A stretch of DNA of 64,000 nt from Paractinoplanes aksuensis. Its GTDB lineage: Bacteria; Actinomycetota; Actinomycetes; Mycobacteriales; Micromonosporaceae. Below are positions 45,823 to 53,755 of the stretch, piece by piece. The DNA is taken from contig NZ_JAMYJR010000058.1 of the NCBI RefSeq assembly GCF_024137025.1, positions 1 to 64,000 of the forward strand, given 5' to 3'. The notes under the pieces are model-generated. The model was not told the DNA's origin and did not search any database. It saw nothing but the letters and a program-made list of their open reading frames with translations. Each line of letters starts with the position of its first letter. The first letter of the stretch is position 1. The position numbers were made by a program, and so were the translations under genes.

Positions 45823-46653
45823 ATGCCGATCGACCAAAATGGACGGTTTTTCGAGGGCGGCAAGGCGATCGCGGTCGAGGGTGGCATCGCCGTCCGGGCC
45901 AAGCGCGGCAAGATCGGCGAACAGTGGTGGTCGCGCCGCTTCGTCGAGGTGCTCGAGCAGATCTGCGACGGCGGCCGCCTGGCTCGCGGCCGGGCCTACG
46001 CGCGCAAGGGCCAGGTGATGGACTTCGCACTCTCGGCCGGGCGGGTCACCGGCCGCGTGCAGGGTTCACGGCCTCAGCCGTACGAGGTCACGATCTCGCT
46101 CGACGCTTTCGACGAAACACAGTGGACCGAATTGACCGAGGCGCTCGGCTCCCAAGCTCTTTATCGAGCGGCGCTGCTCGCGGGCGAGATGCCGCACGAG
46201 ATCGTTGACCTGTTCGCGGCCCACGAGGCGCCGCTGTTTCCCGATCGCCTCGACCTCCACTGCAGCTGTCCAGATTGGAGCGTGCCCTGCAAGCACGGCT
46301 CCGCGGTGCTGTACGTGCTGGCCGAAGCCTTCGACGACGACCCGTTCCTGATCCTGGCCTGGCGCGGCCGCCCCCGCGACGTGCTGCTCGACGCCCTGCG
46401 CGGCACCGCCGAACCGGCCGCCCCGATCGACCCGCTGGCCGTCGAGGAGTCCCCTTTGGAGGATCGCCTGGCCGACTTCTACACGCCCGCGATCAGCCTG
46501 AGCCGCCTACGCGAACGCCCGGCCCGCGTCACCGCTCCACCCGAACTGCTGCTCCGGGCCCTCGACGCCCCGCCGGTCCGGGTCCGCCACATCCCCCTGG
46601 TCGACCTGCTGCGCCCGGCCTACCGCGACCTGGCCGCCCCACCCGACGCCTAG
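45823..46653 (+). CDS. SWIM zinc-finger protein
   Basis: 276 aa; ATG 45823 follows the helicase TGA by one base (TGACATG), so translation is coupled. The SWIM motif CSCPDWSVPCKHGSAV (CxCx6CxH; Cys at about residues 147 and 149) is complete and should bind zinc. Flanking sequence is helix-rich and basic near the start (WWSRRFVEVLEQICDGGRLARGRAYARKGQV), suggesting nucleic-acid contact. Likely a partner or recruiter for the SNF2 enzyme. Confidence 0.93.
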   Translation: MPIDQNGRFFEGGKAIAVEGGIAVRAKRGKIGEQWWSRRFVEVLEQICDGGRLARGRAYARKGQVMDFALSAGRVTGRVQGSRPQPYEVTISLDAFDETQWTELTEALGSQALYRAALLAGEMPHEIVDLFAAHEAPLFPDRLDLHCSCPDWSVPCKHGSAVLYVLAEAFDDDPFLILAWRGRPRDVLLDALRGTAEPAAPIDPLAVEESPLEDRLADFYTPAISLSRLRERPARVTAPPELLLRALDAPPVRVRHIPLVDLLRPAYRDLAAPPDA

Positions 46654-46665
46654 ACGTCCGCGGCC

Positions 46666-47310
46666 TCAGGAGCGGTGGTCGTCGAACGCGGCCAGCAGTC
46701 GCCGCAGCAGCCGCAGGTCGCCCTCGGCGCTCACGGCTTCGCCTCGGACGGCATCGTCGAGTTCACGCCGGTCGAACACCAGGTCTTGCACGGTGCGCAC
46801 GGTGGACGTCAGGGTGGCATCGGCGCGAGCTTCGCCCCGCACCGCCTCCAGCCCGTCCCGGCCGGCCGTGAGCAGAAACGCATCCCCGGGCAGTCGGAGC
46901 TGGACGGTGCCGCGGACAGATCCCATCGCGGCAGCGACGAAGGTGGTGCGCAGCGCCACGATCAGCGCGTCCGGACTGAGTTCCTCGGCCGAGTCGGGCC
47001 GCGGCGACAGCGGGCTGCCCCACCGGCCCAGCGCCAGCAGGACCGGTTCGAGGGTGCGGCCGCGATCGGTGAGCTCGTAGATCAGCCCGGCCGCCGGGGG
47101 CAGCGCGCGACGCCGGGCCAGGACCCCGGACTCCTCGAGCTCGCGCAACCGCTGGGTCAGCACGTTCTGGCTCATGCCGGGCAGGCCACGATGCAGATCG
47201 GCGAACCGCTTGGGGCCGAACAACAGCTCACGCACCACCAATAGCGCCCAACGTTCGCCGATGACGTCGAGCGCCCGGGCGATGCCGCACAGATCCCCGT
47301 AGCTCCGCAT
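46666..47310 (-). CDS. HxlR-family transcriptional regulator with SCP2-like tail
   Basis: 214 aa from ATG 47310 (TACGAT -10-like hexamer 6 nt upstream). Residues ~5-95 are the HxlR winged helix (CGIARALDVIGERWALLVVRELLFGPKRFADLHRGLPGMSQNVLTQRLRELE); the single N-terminal Cys of redox-sensing members is present at residue 7. Residues ~110-214 resemble an SCP2/sterol-carrier-like ligand domain. Divergent from the adjacent hydrolase, with a 19-bp palindrome between them that is probably its operator. Confidence 0.9.
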   Translation of the reverse strand: MRSYGDLCGIARALDVIGERWALLVVRELLFGPKRFADLHRGLPGMSQNVLTQRLRELEESGVLARRRALPPAAGLIYELTDRGRTLEPVLLALGRWGSPLSPRPDSAEELSPDALIVALRTTFVAAAMGSVRGTVQLRLPGDAFLLTAGRDGLEAVRGEARADATLTSTVRTVQDLVFDRRELDDAVRGEAVSAEGDLRLLRRLLAAFDDHRS

Positions 47311-47316
47311 GCGCTG

Positions 47317-47322
47317 ATCGTA
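47317..47322 (-). promoter_or_regulatory. -10 hexamer of a leaderless promoter (HxlR gene)
   Basis: TACGAT on the minus strand, 6 nt before ATG 47310. Confidence 0.45.
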
Positions 47323-47341
47323 CCTTGCCTTTAGCACCTAC

Positions 47342-47360
47342 TACTCCTAGTTTAGGAGTA
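47342..47360. promoter_or_regulatory. Operator candidate for the HxlR regulator
   Basis: TACTCCTA-GTT-TAGGAGTA, perfect 8-bp arms. It lies upstream of both divergent genes, 22 bp before the hydrolase start. HxlR-family sites such as those of B. subtilis YodB also have TACT…AGTA ends. Confidence 0.7.
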
Positions 47361-47382
47361 ACGGCGATCAAGGGAGCTCGAA

Positions 47383-48186
47383 ATGCCGCATGTGAACTCG
47401 GCCGACGGCACGTCGATCGGCTACGACCGGCTCAGCGACGACGGGCCCGTGCTGGTACTCGTCGGGGGCGGTCTGGACGACGGCGCGGAGAACCGCCCGC
47501 TGGGCGAGCACCTGGCCCAGAGCTTCACGGTCGTGAACTACCGGCGGCGCGGCCGCGGCGACAGCGGCGACGGTCAGGTCTACGCCGTCGAGCGGGAGGT
47601 CGAGGATCTCGCCGCGGTGATCGAGGCCGCCGGCGGGCGGGCGCACCTGTTCGGGGCGTCGACCGGCGGGGCGCTCGCGTTGGAGGCGGCGGCCGCGGGG
47701 CTGCCGATCGACCGGATCGCCGTCCACGAGGTGCCGTACCAGGTGGACGCCACAATGGCCGCCGCTTGGCGGGCGTACCGGCTCGATCTCGGCCTGGCGC
47801 TCGACGCCGGCGACCGCGACCAGGCGCTGCGGCTGTTCATGCGGCTCGCCGGATCCTCCGACCAGGACCTCGCGGCCGCCGAGGCCGCGCCAGTGTGGCC
47901 CGCGCTGCGGGCACTGGCCCCGACCTTGCGCTACGACGCGGCCTGCCTCGGCGACGGTCCACCCCCGGCGGGCCGTCTCGCGACAGTGCGGCAGCCGGTG
48001 CTCCTGACCACCGGCATCTCGGTCGACGCGCAAATGGCCGGGCTGCCCGCCGACTTCTTCGGTGCGGCGGCCGACGCTGCGGCCGCCGCCCTGCCCGACG
48101 CGCGGCGCCAAACCCTCGAGGTCGAAGGCCACATCGCCGACCCGGCCGTGCTCGGCCCCATCCTCAGCGCGTTCTACGCCGGCTGA
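47383..48186 (+). CDS. Alpha/beta hydrolase
   Basis: 267 aa; ATG 47383 behind AGGGAG. Nucleophile elbow GASTGG with Ser near residue 90 and a C-terminal VEGHIAD motif supplying the catalytic His; the first strands (VLVLVGGGLDDGAENRPL) give the oxyanion region. Predicted esterase/lactonase-like enzyme, substrate unknown. Divergent HxlR regulator and shared palindrome suggest induction by a reactive or aromatic compound. Confidence 0.88.
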   Translation: MPHVNSADGTSIGYDRLSDDGPVLVLVGGGLDDGAENRPLGEHLAQSFTVVNYRRRGRGDSGDGQVYAVEREVEDLAAVIEAAGGRAHLFGASTGGALALEAAAAGLPIDRIAVHEVPYQVDATMAAAWRAYRLDLGLALDAGDRDQALRLFMRLAGSSDQDLAAAEAAPVWPALRALAPTLRYDAACLGDGPPPAGRLATVRQPVLLTTGISVDAQMAGLPADFFGAAADAAAAALPDARRQTLEVEGHIADPAVLGPILSAFYAG

Positions 48187-48205
48187 CGCCTCGCCGACCG
48201 GCCAC

Positions 48206-48639
48206 CTAGCCGTTGAAGGGCTGTGCACCCGTTTCGGGACTCCACCGGCCGGCCAGCGGCATCAGGTCGGTGATGGCCACGCTGCGTGGACCCTCGGCCG
48301 TGGGCAGGATGACCCGGATGCCGGGGTGGTAGTCGAGCAGGATCTGACGGTCGCGGCCGCACGGATCGATCGGCCCACGCCCGTAGTTGCCGACGGCAAC
48401 GATCGTCGTCAGCTCTCGCGCCCCCGAGGCTCGCGCGTTTCCGAGCGCGACCAGTTCGGCGCATGGCCCGCCGGTGAAGTGAGGTTGATACCCCCGTGGA
48501 TGCGCCGGTCGGCTCCCCGGACGGCGGCGCCCATGGTGTGCACGCCGTCCTCGCCGTCGGTGTTCTCGTCGACGACCGCCCGGGCGAACTCGATCAGCTC
48601 CAGGTTGTCCGCGGTCAGCTCGCGCGTCGGGATCAGCAC
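48206..48639 (-). pseudogene. Cytidine/blasticidin-S-deaminase-like gene broken by a 1-bp deletion
   Basis: Starting at GTG 48639 (overlapping the peptidase E stop by 7 nt), the first frame gives [21 protein letters not shown]…GGINL; the second, from about 48481, gives [18 protein letters not shown]…[19 protein letters not shown]. Together they match the blasticidin-S/cytidine deaminase fold, with CAE and PCGRxRQ zinc motifs. Restoring one base near 48482-48483 yields an intact 144-aa protein. The second Cys of PCxxC is Asp, so zinc binding was possibly already altered. Could also be a sequencing error. Confidence 0.75.
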
Positions 48640-49238
48640 GGGCCGAGCGTAAAGGTTTCGCCGGCGGCGTAGGGGGTGACGGCATCGGGCGTGATGACGT
48701 GGACGGGTGAGGGGCCGACGTTGCGGGCCCGGGTGCCGTCGACGACGACGCCGGCCGTTTCGGGGATCGCCAGCACCGAAGCGTCCTGGGCACCGATGAC
48801 CTGGCCCGGGGTGTAGTGCGGAAGCACCAAGTGGCCGGACAACAGGTCGGCGCCGGTGGTGTCGGTCAGGCCGATGTCGTTGGGGTCGAGCAGGCCGGCG
48901 ATCGAAATGTCGGCGCCCAGCAGGATGGCGCCGGCGCTTCCGCCGTACACATGGCCGCCGCGCTCGAGAAGAGCTGACACCCCGCCCAGCCGGTCCCGCA
49001 CGGCGGACAGCAGGTCGAAGGTGTTGCCGCCCGGTATGACGAGCACGTCCGCCCCGGTCTCGACGAACTCGAAGTCGCCGCGGGGAGCCAGCGCCTGCCG
49101 GAACCAGGCGAGCGTTGCCGGCCACTGTGGACGCGGCATGGCGTCGGGCCAGACGGTGAGGCGGGCGCCGGGGACGAACACCTCGTCCCACAGGCGGGAC
49201 TCGTCGTGTTCGCTGCCGCCACCGCCGAGGTAGATCAC
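48633..49238 (-). CDS. Peptidase E-like (S51) protease
   Basis: 201 aa from GTG 49238 with a TACGTT hexamer 6 nt upstream. Class I glutamine-amidotransferase-like fold with the Ser nucleophile in [11 protein letters not shown] (about residue 101) and [13 protein letters not shown] before it, as in dipeptidase E and cyanophycinase-type S51 enzymes. Lacks a signal peptide, so cytoplasmic. Overlaps the broken deaminase gene, indicating they once formed an operon. Confidence 0.85.
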   Translation of the reverse strand: MIYLGGGGSEHDESRLWDEVFVPGARLTVWPDAMPRPQWPATLAWFRQALAPRGDFEFVETGADVLVIPGGNTFDLLSAVRDRLGGVSALLERGGHVYGGSAGAILLGADISIAGLLDPNDIGLTDTTGADLLSGHLVLPHYTPGQVIGAQDASVLAIPETAGVVVDGTRARNVGPSPVHVITPDAVTPYAAGETFTLGPC

Positions 49239-49244
49239 CAGGAC

Positions 49245-49250
49245 AACGTA
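49245..49250 (-). promoter_or_regulatory. -10 hexamer of a leaderless promoter (peptidase E)
   Basis: TACGTT on the minus strand, 6 nt before GTG 49238; it begins only 2 bp past the glucanase terminator stem. Confidence 0.45.
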
Positions 49251-49252
49251 GT

Positions 49253-49292
49253 TCTCCGCCGCGGACCGGCCCCAACCGGTCCGCGGCGGAGA
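49253..49292 (-). terminator. Terminator of the glucanase gene, perfect 17-bp stem
   Basis: Arms 49253-49269 and 49276-49292, 6-nt loop, beginning 8 nt past the GH64 stop. It directly abuts the peptidase E -10 hexamer, so its distal arm occupies the -35 region of that promoter. Confidence 0.8.
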
Positions 49293-49299
49293 CGCCGGA

Positions 49300-50892
49300 T
49301 CAGCCCTTGCGCCACTTCTGGTTGCTGGCGCCGACGCAGTCCCACAGGTGCAGGCGGGCGCCGTCGTTCGGGTTCACCTCTTTGATGTCGACACACCGGT
49401 TGGCCTGGGGGTTGACCAGGTCACCGGCGCCGCTCAGCACGAACTGCTGGGCCGCCGTGCCGTTGCAGGTGTAGAGCTGGATCGCCGTGCCGTTGGCGGT
49501 GCCCGCGGCCTGCACGTCCATGCACTTGCCGCCGGCCTGCAGCGTGCCACCGGTGAAGGTCCACTTCTGGGCGCCGCTGTTGTTGCAGGTCCACATCTGC
49601 AGCGGGGCGCTGTCGACGAAGTTCGAGCTCGGCACGTCGATGCACTTGTTGTTGAGCGAGCTGATCACCGGTACGCCGGTCGGCTGCGGGTTGGTCGGGC
49701 CGCCCCCGCCGGTGAACGCGGTCAGGTGGATGCCGGCCCGACGCGGGTCACCGTCGTGCACGAGCGACTCGAACGCGCCGACGTCGTCGAACGCGAAGGC
49801 GTAGGCCTTGCCGTCCTGCATGTTGGCGTGGATCGCCTTGCCGTACACGTTGGTCGGGTTGCTCTTGTAGAAGTCGGCCGCGTTGAGGCTGGGCTGGGTG
49901 TCGATGGTGCCGAGCGTGCCGCGGTTGAGAGCGGCGCACAGCGTACGGGAAATCGGTCCGACAACCTGGTCGTTGGGGGCCGGCAGATCACCGTCGCAGC
50001 CCCACACCGAGGACGACGAGGGCCGGTTGAACTGGGCCACCTGCGCGCCGGCCGAGTTGGTGAAGCGCATGACGTTGCCCGAGGTGCGGCCGAAGTACTT
50101 CAGGTTGGGCTGGTCGCCGAAGGGCACCACGGTCAGCGTCTTGCTCGTGTACGCGTTCCAGGCCGACGCGATGTACGAGTCCAGGTAGGTGGTGCTGAAG
50201 AGCCCGGCGCCCGCGGCCTTGCCCGGCGCGAGCACCCGCAGCACCGTTCCGTCGGACCGCGTACGCACGGTGTTGGCCCACCCCGAAGTGCCGCGCAACG
50301 TGTTGATGATGTTGTCCCGGCCGTTCGCGACCAGGTCACCCGTGCGCTTGGTGGCGCCCGAGGCCCCGGTCACCGAGACCGCGTGCGGCACGGCGAACAT
50401 GTCGACCTGCGAGCTGTTGAGCCACAGCCCGGCGTCGTTGTAGGTGAACTCGCTCCAGTCGAACAGGATGTTCGCGTTGGCGTCCCCGCCGGCCCACGGC
50501 GCGGGCTGCACCAGGCCGTCCGGGGTGAGGAAGAACTTGAGCTTCTCGCCGAGCGAGAAGTAGACCCGGCCCGAGAAGCCGCGCGGGAAGTTGATCGTGG
50601 TGCTGCCGCCGTTGCCGGCGCCGGGGATGGAGACGTCGGGCGCGGGCGCCGGGGGCAGCGCCCCGCCGGTCCACGGCGAGAAGGTGCCGCCCTGGTTGAC
50701 GTAGCCGAGGCGGCCGGACGACAGCTGGACGCCGATGACGTAGATGTGCACCGCCTCGCCGCGACCGGAGTTGTTGGAGACGGTGACGGGCAGCAGGTTC
50801 GGTCCGATGGCCTGGGCCGCAGGCGGGGATATCGCGGCCACGACCGGAACGGTCATGGCCAGCGCGGCCAAGGCTCGCAAAAGGGTACGCAC
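49300..50892 (-). CDS. Secreted GH64 beta-1,3-glucanase with ricin-type lectin domain
   Basis: 530 aa from GTG 50892 behind GGAAGGTG. Signal peptide MRTLLRALAALAMTVPVVAA… with likely cleavage after AQA (about residue 28). Residues ~30-385 match glycoside hydrolase family 64 (thaumatin-like beta-1,3-glucanases): LFDWSEFTYNDAGLWLNSSQVDMF carries the catalytic acids. Residues ~400-530 form a ricin B beta-trefoil with three KCxD…W repeats (NKCIDVPSS, GKCMDVQAA, NRCVDIKEV), which binds carbohydrate. Degrades fungal-type beta-glucan outside the cell. A LacI-type operator lies upstream. Confidence 0.92.
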   Translation of the reverse strand: MRTLLRALAALAMTVPVVAAISPPAAQAIGPNLLPVTVSNNSGRGEAVHIYVIGVQLSSGRLGYVNQGGTFSPWTGGALPPAPAPDVSIPGAGNGGSTTINFPRGFSGRVYFSLGEKLKFFLTPDGLVQPAPWAGGDANANILFDWSEFTYNDAGLWLNSSQVDMFAVPHAVSVTGASGATKRTGDLVANGRDNIINTLRGTSGWANTVRTRSDGTVLRVLAPGKAAGAGLFSTTYLDSYIASAWNAYTSKTLTVVPFGDQPNLKYFGRTSGNVMRFTNSAGAQVAQFNRPSSSSVWGCDGDLPAPNDQVVGPISRTLCAALNRGTLGTIDTQPSLNAADFYKSNPTNVYGKAIHANMQDGKAYAFAFDDVGAFESLVHDGDPRRAGIHLTAFTGGGGPTNPQPTGVPVISSLNNKCIDVPSSNFVDSAPLQMWTCNNSGAQKWTFTGGTLQAGGKCMDVQAAGTANGTAIQLYTCNGTAAQQFVLSGAGDLVNPQANRCVDIKEVNPNDGARLHLWDCVGASNQKWRKG

Positions 50893-50922
50893 GGTGACAC
50901 CTTCCGCAGAGGCGGGATGGGG

Positions 50923-50934
50923 GAGAGCGCTCTC
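50923..50934. promoter_or_regulatory. LacI/CebR-type operator upstream of the glucanase
   Basis: Perfect palindrome GAGAGCGCTCTC, 30 bp upstream of the GH64 start. Its AGCGCT core matches the CebR-type sites that control secreted glycan hydrolases in actinobacteria. Confidence 0.65.
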
Positions 50935-51022
50935 AGGAAAGAGTCCTTTTTGTTTCGGGACTGTGTCAATAGATGCCGACCGATGTCGTGGCGTCCCGGG
51001 CAAACGTCGGCACCTTCGGGCA

Positions 51023-51028
51023 TAGGGT
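51023..51028 (+). promoter_or_regulatory. -10 hexamer of a leaderless promoter (aldo/keto reductase)
   Basis: TAGGGT, 7 nt before ATG 51036; no Shine-Dalgarno in the spacer TTTGTTC. Confidence 0.5.
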
Positions 51029-51035
51029 TTTGTTC

Positions 51036-51986
51036 ATGAGTGAGATGAGCTACCGCCGGCTGGGCCCCTCGGGTCTGGTCGTCTCCGTCGTCGGCATCGG
51101 CTGCAACAACTTCGGCCGCAAACTCGACGCCGACGGCACCCGCGAGGTCGTCGACGCCGCCCTCGACGCCGGGATCACCCTGTTCGACACGGCCGACGTC
51201 TACGGCACCCCGCACGGCGCCTCCGAGGAATGCCTGGGTGCGGCGCTCAAGGGCCGGCGCGACGAGGTCGTGGTGGCGACCAAGTTCGGGCTCGACATGG
51301 AGGGGCTCAACGGCAACGACTTCGGGGCCCGCGGTTCCCGGCGCTACATCGTGCGCGCGGTCGAGGCCTCGCTGCGCCGGCTCGAGACCGACTACATCGA
51401 CCTCTACCAGCTGCACACCCCCGACGAGCAAACCCCGATCGAGGAGACGCTGGCCGCCCTCGACGACCTGGTCCGTTCGGGCAAGGTGCGCTACCTGGGC
51501 CACTCCAACTTCGCGGGCTGGCAGATCGCCGACGCCGACTGGACGGCCCGGGCCGGCAACCTGACCCCGTTCATCAGCGCGCAGAACCAGTACAGCCTGC
51601 TCCACCGCGAGGTCGAGACCGAGGTGGTGCCGGCCTGCGAGCAGTTCGGGCTGGGCCTGCTGCCGTTCTTCCCGCTCGACTCGGGCCTGCTCAGCGGCAA
51701 GTACAGCCGCGACCAGAAGCCGGCCGCGGGCACCCGGCTGTCGCTCCCCCGCTACCAGCGCTGGATCGACGGCGCCGACTGGGACACCATCGAGGCGCTG
51801 AAGAACTTCGCCGCCGACCGGGGTCACAGCCTGCTCGAGCTGGCCATCGCCGGGCTCGCCGCGCGCCCGGCCGTGACCAGCGTGATCGCCGGCGCCACGA
51901 CCGCCGAACAGGTGCACGCCAACGCCGCGGCCGCCGCGTGGGAGCTCTCACCGGCCGACGTGGCCGCCCTGGACGCCCTGCTATAG
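51036..51986 (+). CDS. Aldo/keto reductase
   Basis: 316 aa from ATG 51036. NADPH-dependent TIM-barrel oxidoreductase. DTADVYG with the catalytic Tyr, VVATKFG with the Lys, and the YLGHSNF and VIAGATTAEQV cofactor motifs are in place. Resembles AKR11/YhdN-type enzymes. Substrate unknown. The 3' end overlaps the convergent SDR gene by 6 nt. Confidence 0.93.
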   Translation: MSEMSYRRLGPSGLVVSVVGIGCNNFGRKLDADGTREVVDAALDAGITLFDTADVYGTPHGASEECLGAALKGRRDEVVVATKFGLDMEGLNGNDFGARGSRRYIVRAVEASLRRLETDYIDLYQLHTPDEQTPIEETLAALDDLVRSGKVRYLGHSNFAGWQIADADWTARAGNLTPFISAQNQYSLLHREVETEVVPACEQFGLGLLPFFPLDSGLLSGKYSRDQKPAAGTRLSLPRYQRWIDGADWDTIEALKNFAADRGHSLLELAIAGLAARPAVTSVIAGATTAEQVHANAAAAAWELSPADVAALDALL

Positions 51987-52754
51987 GTCGAAACCGCCGG
52001 AGACCTCGACGTTCTGCGCGGTGATCCACCGGCTCTCGTTCGAGAGCAGGCTCGCGATCGCCGCGCCGACGTCATCGGGCTCACCGAGGCGGCCCAGCGC
52101 CGTCTTCTCGGCCAGCATCGGAATGACCTCGGGGTACGCCTCGAAGCCGACCACGCCGTCGGCGTCGGCCAGCCGGGTGCGGGTCGGCCCGGGCGAGACC
52201 GCGTTGACCCGGATGCGCCGCGGCGCGAGTTCCTTGGCCAAGAACCGGGTCAGCGTGTTGAGCCCGCCCTTCATGGTCCCGTAGGCCGAGTAGCCGACGT
52301 CGACATGACCGGTGGGCAGCGCCGACGAGCTGCTGACGTTGACGATCGCGCCGCCGTCGGCGAGCAGGGGCAGCAACCTCTGGGTCAGGAAGTACGGACC
52401 CTTGAGCAGCACCCGCAGGAAGCGGTCGAACAGCTCCTCGGTGGTGTCGGCGAACATGGCGCTGCCGCCGAAGCCGGCGTTGTTGACCAGGTAGTCGAAC
52501 GTGTCGCGCTGCCAGGTCTCGCGCAGCGTGACGACGACCTGATCCCGGAACGCCGCGAAACCCTCGGTGCGGCCGATGTCGAGACGCAGCGCGACGGCCG
52601 TGCCGCCCTCCTTCTCGACCAGCGCGACCGTCTGCTGCACGCCGGCCGGATTCCCGTTGTAGGTGACGATGACGCCGGTTCCCCGCCGCGCCAGCTCGAC
52701 CGCCGTCGCCTGGCCGATACCGGAACTGCCCCCGAGCACGATCGCGACTCGCAT
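51981..52754 (-). CDS. Short-chain dehydrogenase/reductase
   Basis: 257 aa. Rossmann motif GGSSGIGQAT near the N-terminus (residues ~9-18), NNAGFGG, the catalytic Ser in VNVSSSSALP and YGTMK (YxxxK) define a classical NAD(P)-dependent SDR. The pattern 'SDR beside an AraC regulator' suggests control by the divergent gene downstream of 52865. Substrate unknown. Confidence 0.93.
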   Translation of the reverse strand: MRVAIVLGGSSGIGQATAVELARRGTGVIVTYNGNPAGVQQTVALVEKEGGTAVALRLDIGRTEGFAAFRDQVVVTLRETWQRDTFDYLVNNAGFGGSAMFADTTEELFDRFLRVLLKGPYFLTQRLLPLLADGGAIVNVSSSSALPTGHVDVGYSAYGTMKGGLNTLTRFLAKELAPRRIRVNAVSPGPTRTRLADADGVVGFEAYPEVIPMLAEKTALGRLGEPDDVGAAIASLLSNESRWITAQNVEVSGGFDL

Positions 52755-52852
52755 GATTCAACCCCTCGTTTCGTACGGTGAAATTTGCTCCTCTCCATGG
52801 CACCAGCTCACCGACCCGGTCAGTAGAACGAGCCTCGCCGATCCTTGCCTAT

Positions 52853-52858
52853 TACTCT
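52853..52858 (+). promoter_or_regulatory. -10 hexamer of a leaderless promoter (AraC gene)
   Basis: TACTCT, 6 nt before GTG 52865. Confidence 0.4.
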
Positions 52859-52864
52859 CAAAGG

Positions 52865-53755
52865 GTGTCGCTCGAGGATTTGCGTACGCTGCTGGACCGC
52901 CACGCCCGGTCCGGCGTCACCACGGCCATCGACGGCGTCCTGATCGGCCGGGCCACCCGGGCCTTCGAGTCGTCGGCCTCGATGTCGGGCACCGTGCTTG
53001 CCCTCATCGCCCAGGGCGCCAAGACGCTTGCCCTCGGCGACCGTGTCTACGAATACCGAGCCGGCCAATACCTTGTGGCCTCGGTCGACCTGCCCGTGAG
53101 CGGCCATTACACCGAGGCCCCGGCGCTCGGCTTCGGCCTGGTGCTCGACCCGTCCGAGATCGCCGACGTGCTGGTGGGGGCGCCGGCCGGCACGCTCCCG
53201 CCGACCACCGGCCCGACCTCGGCCATCGCGGTCAGTGACGCCCCCGACGAGCTGGTCGACGCTGCGGTGCGCATGCTGCGGTTACTCGAGACCCCGCGCG
53301 ACATCCCGGTGGTGGCGCCGCTGATCCGCCGCGAGATCCTGTGGCGGCTGGTCACGGGGGAACAGGGCGCCGCCGTACGCCAATTGGGTCTGACCGGTAG
53401 CAGCGTCACCCAGGTCGCGCAGGCGGTGCGCTGGATCCGCGACCACTATCGCGAGTCGTTCCGCATCGACGACCTGGCCCGGCGCTCCGGCCTGAGCGTC
53501 TCGGCCTTCCACCGCCACTTCCAGGCGGTCACCGCGATGAGCCCGATCCAGTTCCAGAAACGGATCCGGCTGCAGGAGGCGCGGTTGATGCTGGCCGCCC
53601 GGCCCGACGACGTCACCGGGGTCAGCCACCGGGTCGGCTACGACAGCCCGTCGCAGTTCAGCCGCGAATACCGCCGTCAGTTCGGCGAACCCCCGAGCCG
53701 CGACGCCGCCCGCCTACGTTCCGCATCGGCCGCCCCGGCGTTGTCAGTGCTTTGA
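52865..53755 (+). CDS. AraC-family transcriptional regulator
   Basis: 296 aa from GTG 52865; a longer in-frame start at 52778 would overlap the divergent SDR promoter. N-terminal AraC_N cupin-like sensor domain (residues ~1-165) and two C-terminal helix-turn-helix units (ESFRIDDLARRSGLSVSAFHRHFQ and VTGVSHRVGYDSPSQFSREYRRQFG). Divergent from the SDR, its most likely target. The stop overlaps the convergent methyltransferase gene by 12 nt. Confidence 0.93.
   Translation: MSLEDLRTLLDRHARSGVTTAIDGVLIGRATRAFESSASMSGTVLALIAQGAKTLALGDRVYEYRAGQYLVASVDLPVSGHYTEAPALGFGLVLDPSEIADVLVGAPAGTLPPTTGPTSAIAVSDAPDELVDAAVRMLRLLETPRDIPVVAPLIRREILWRLVTGEQGAAVRQLGLTGSSVTQVAQAVRWIRDHYRESFRIDDLARRSGLSVSAFHRHFQAVTAMSPIQFQKRIRLQEARLMLAARPDDVTGVSHRVGYDSPSQFSREYRRQFGEPPSRDAARLRSASAAPALSVL

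Noticed and set aside
42912-45911. 999-codon open frame on the minus strand
   Set aside because: Antisense to the SNF2 helicase gene, which has all helicase motifs on the plus strand.
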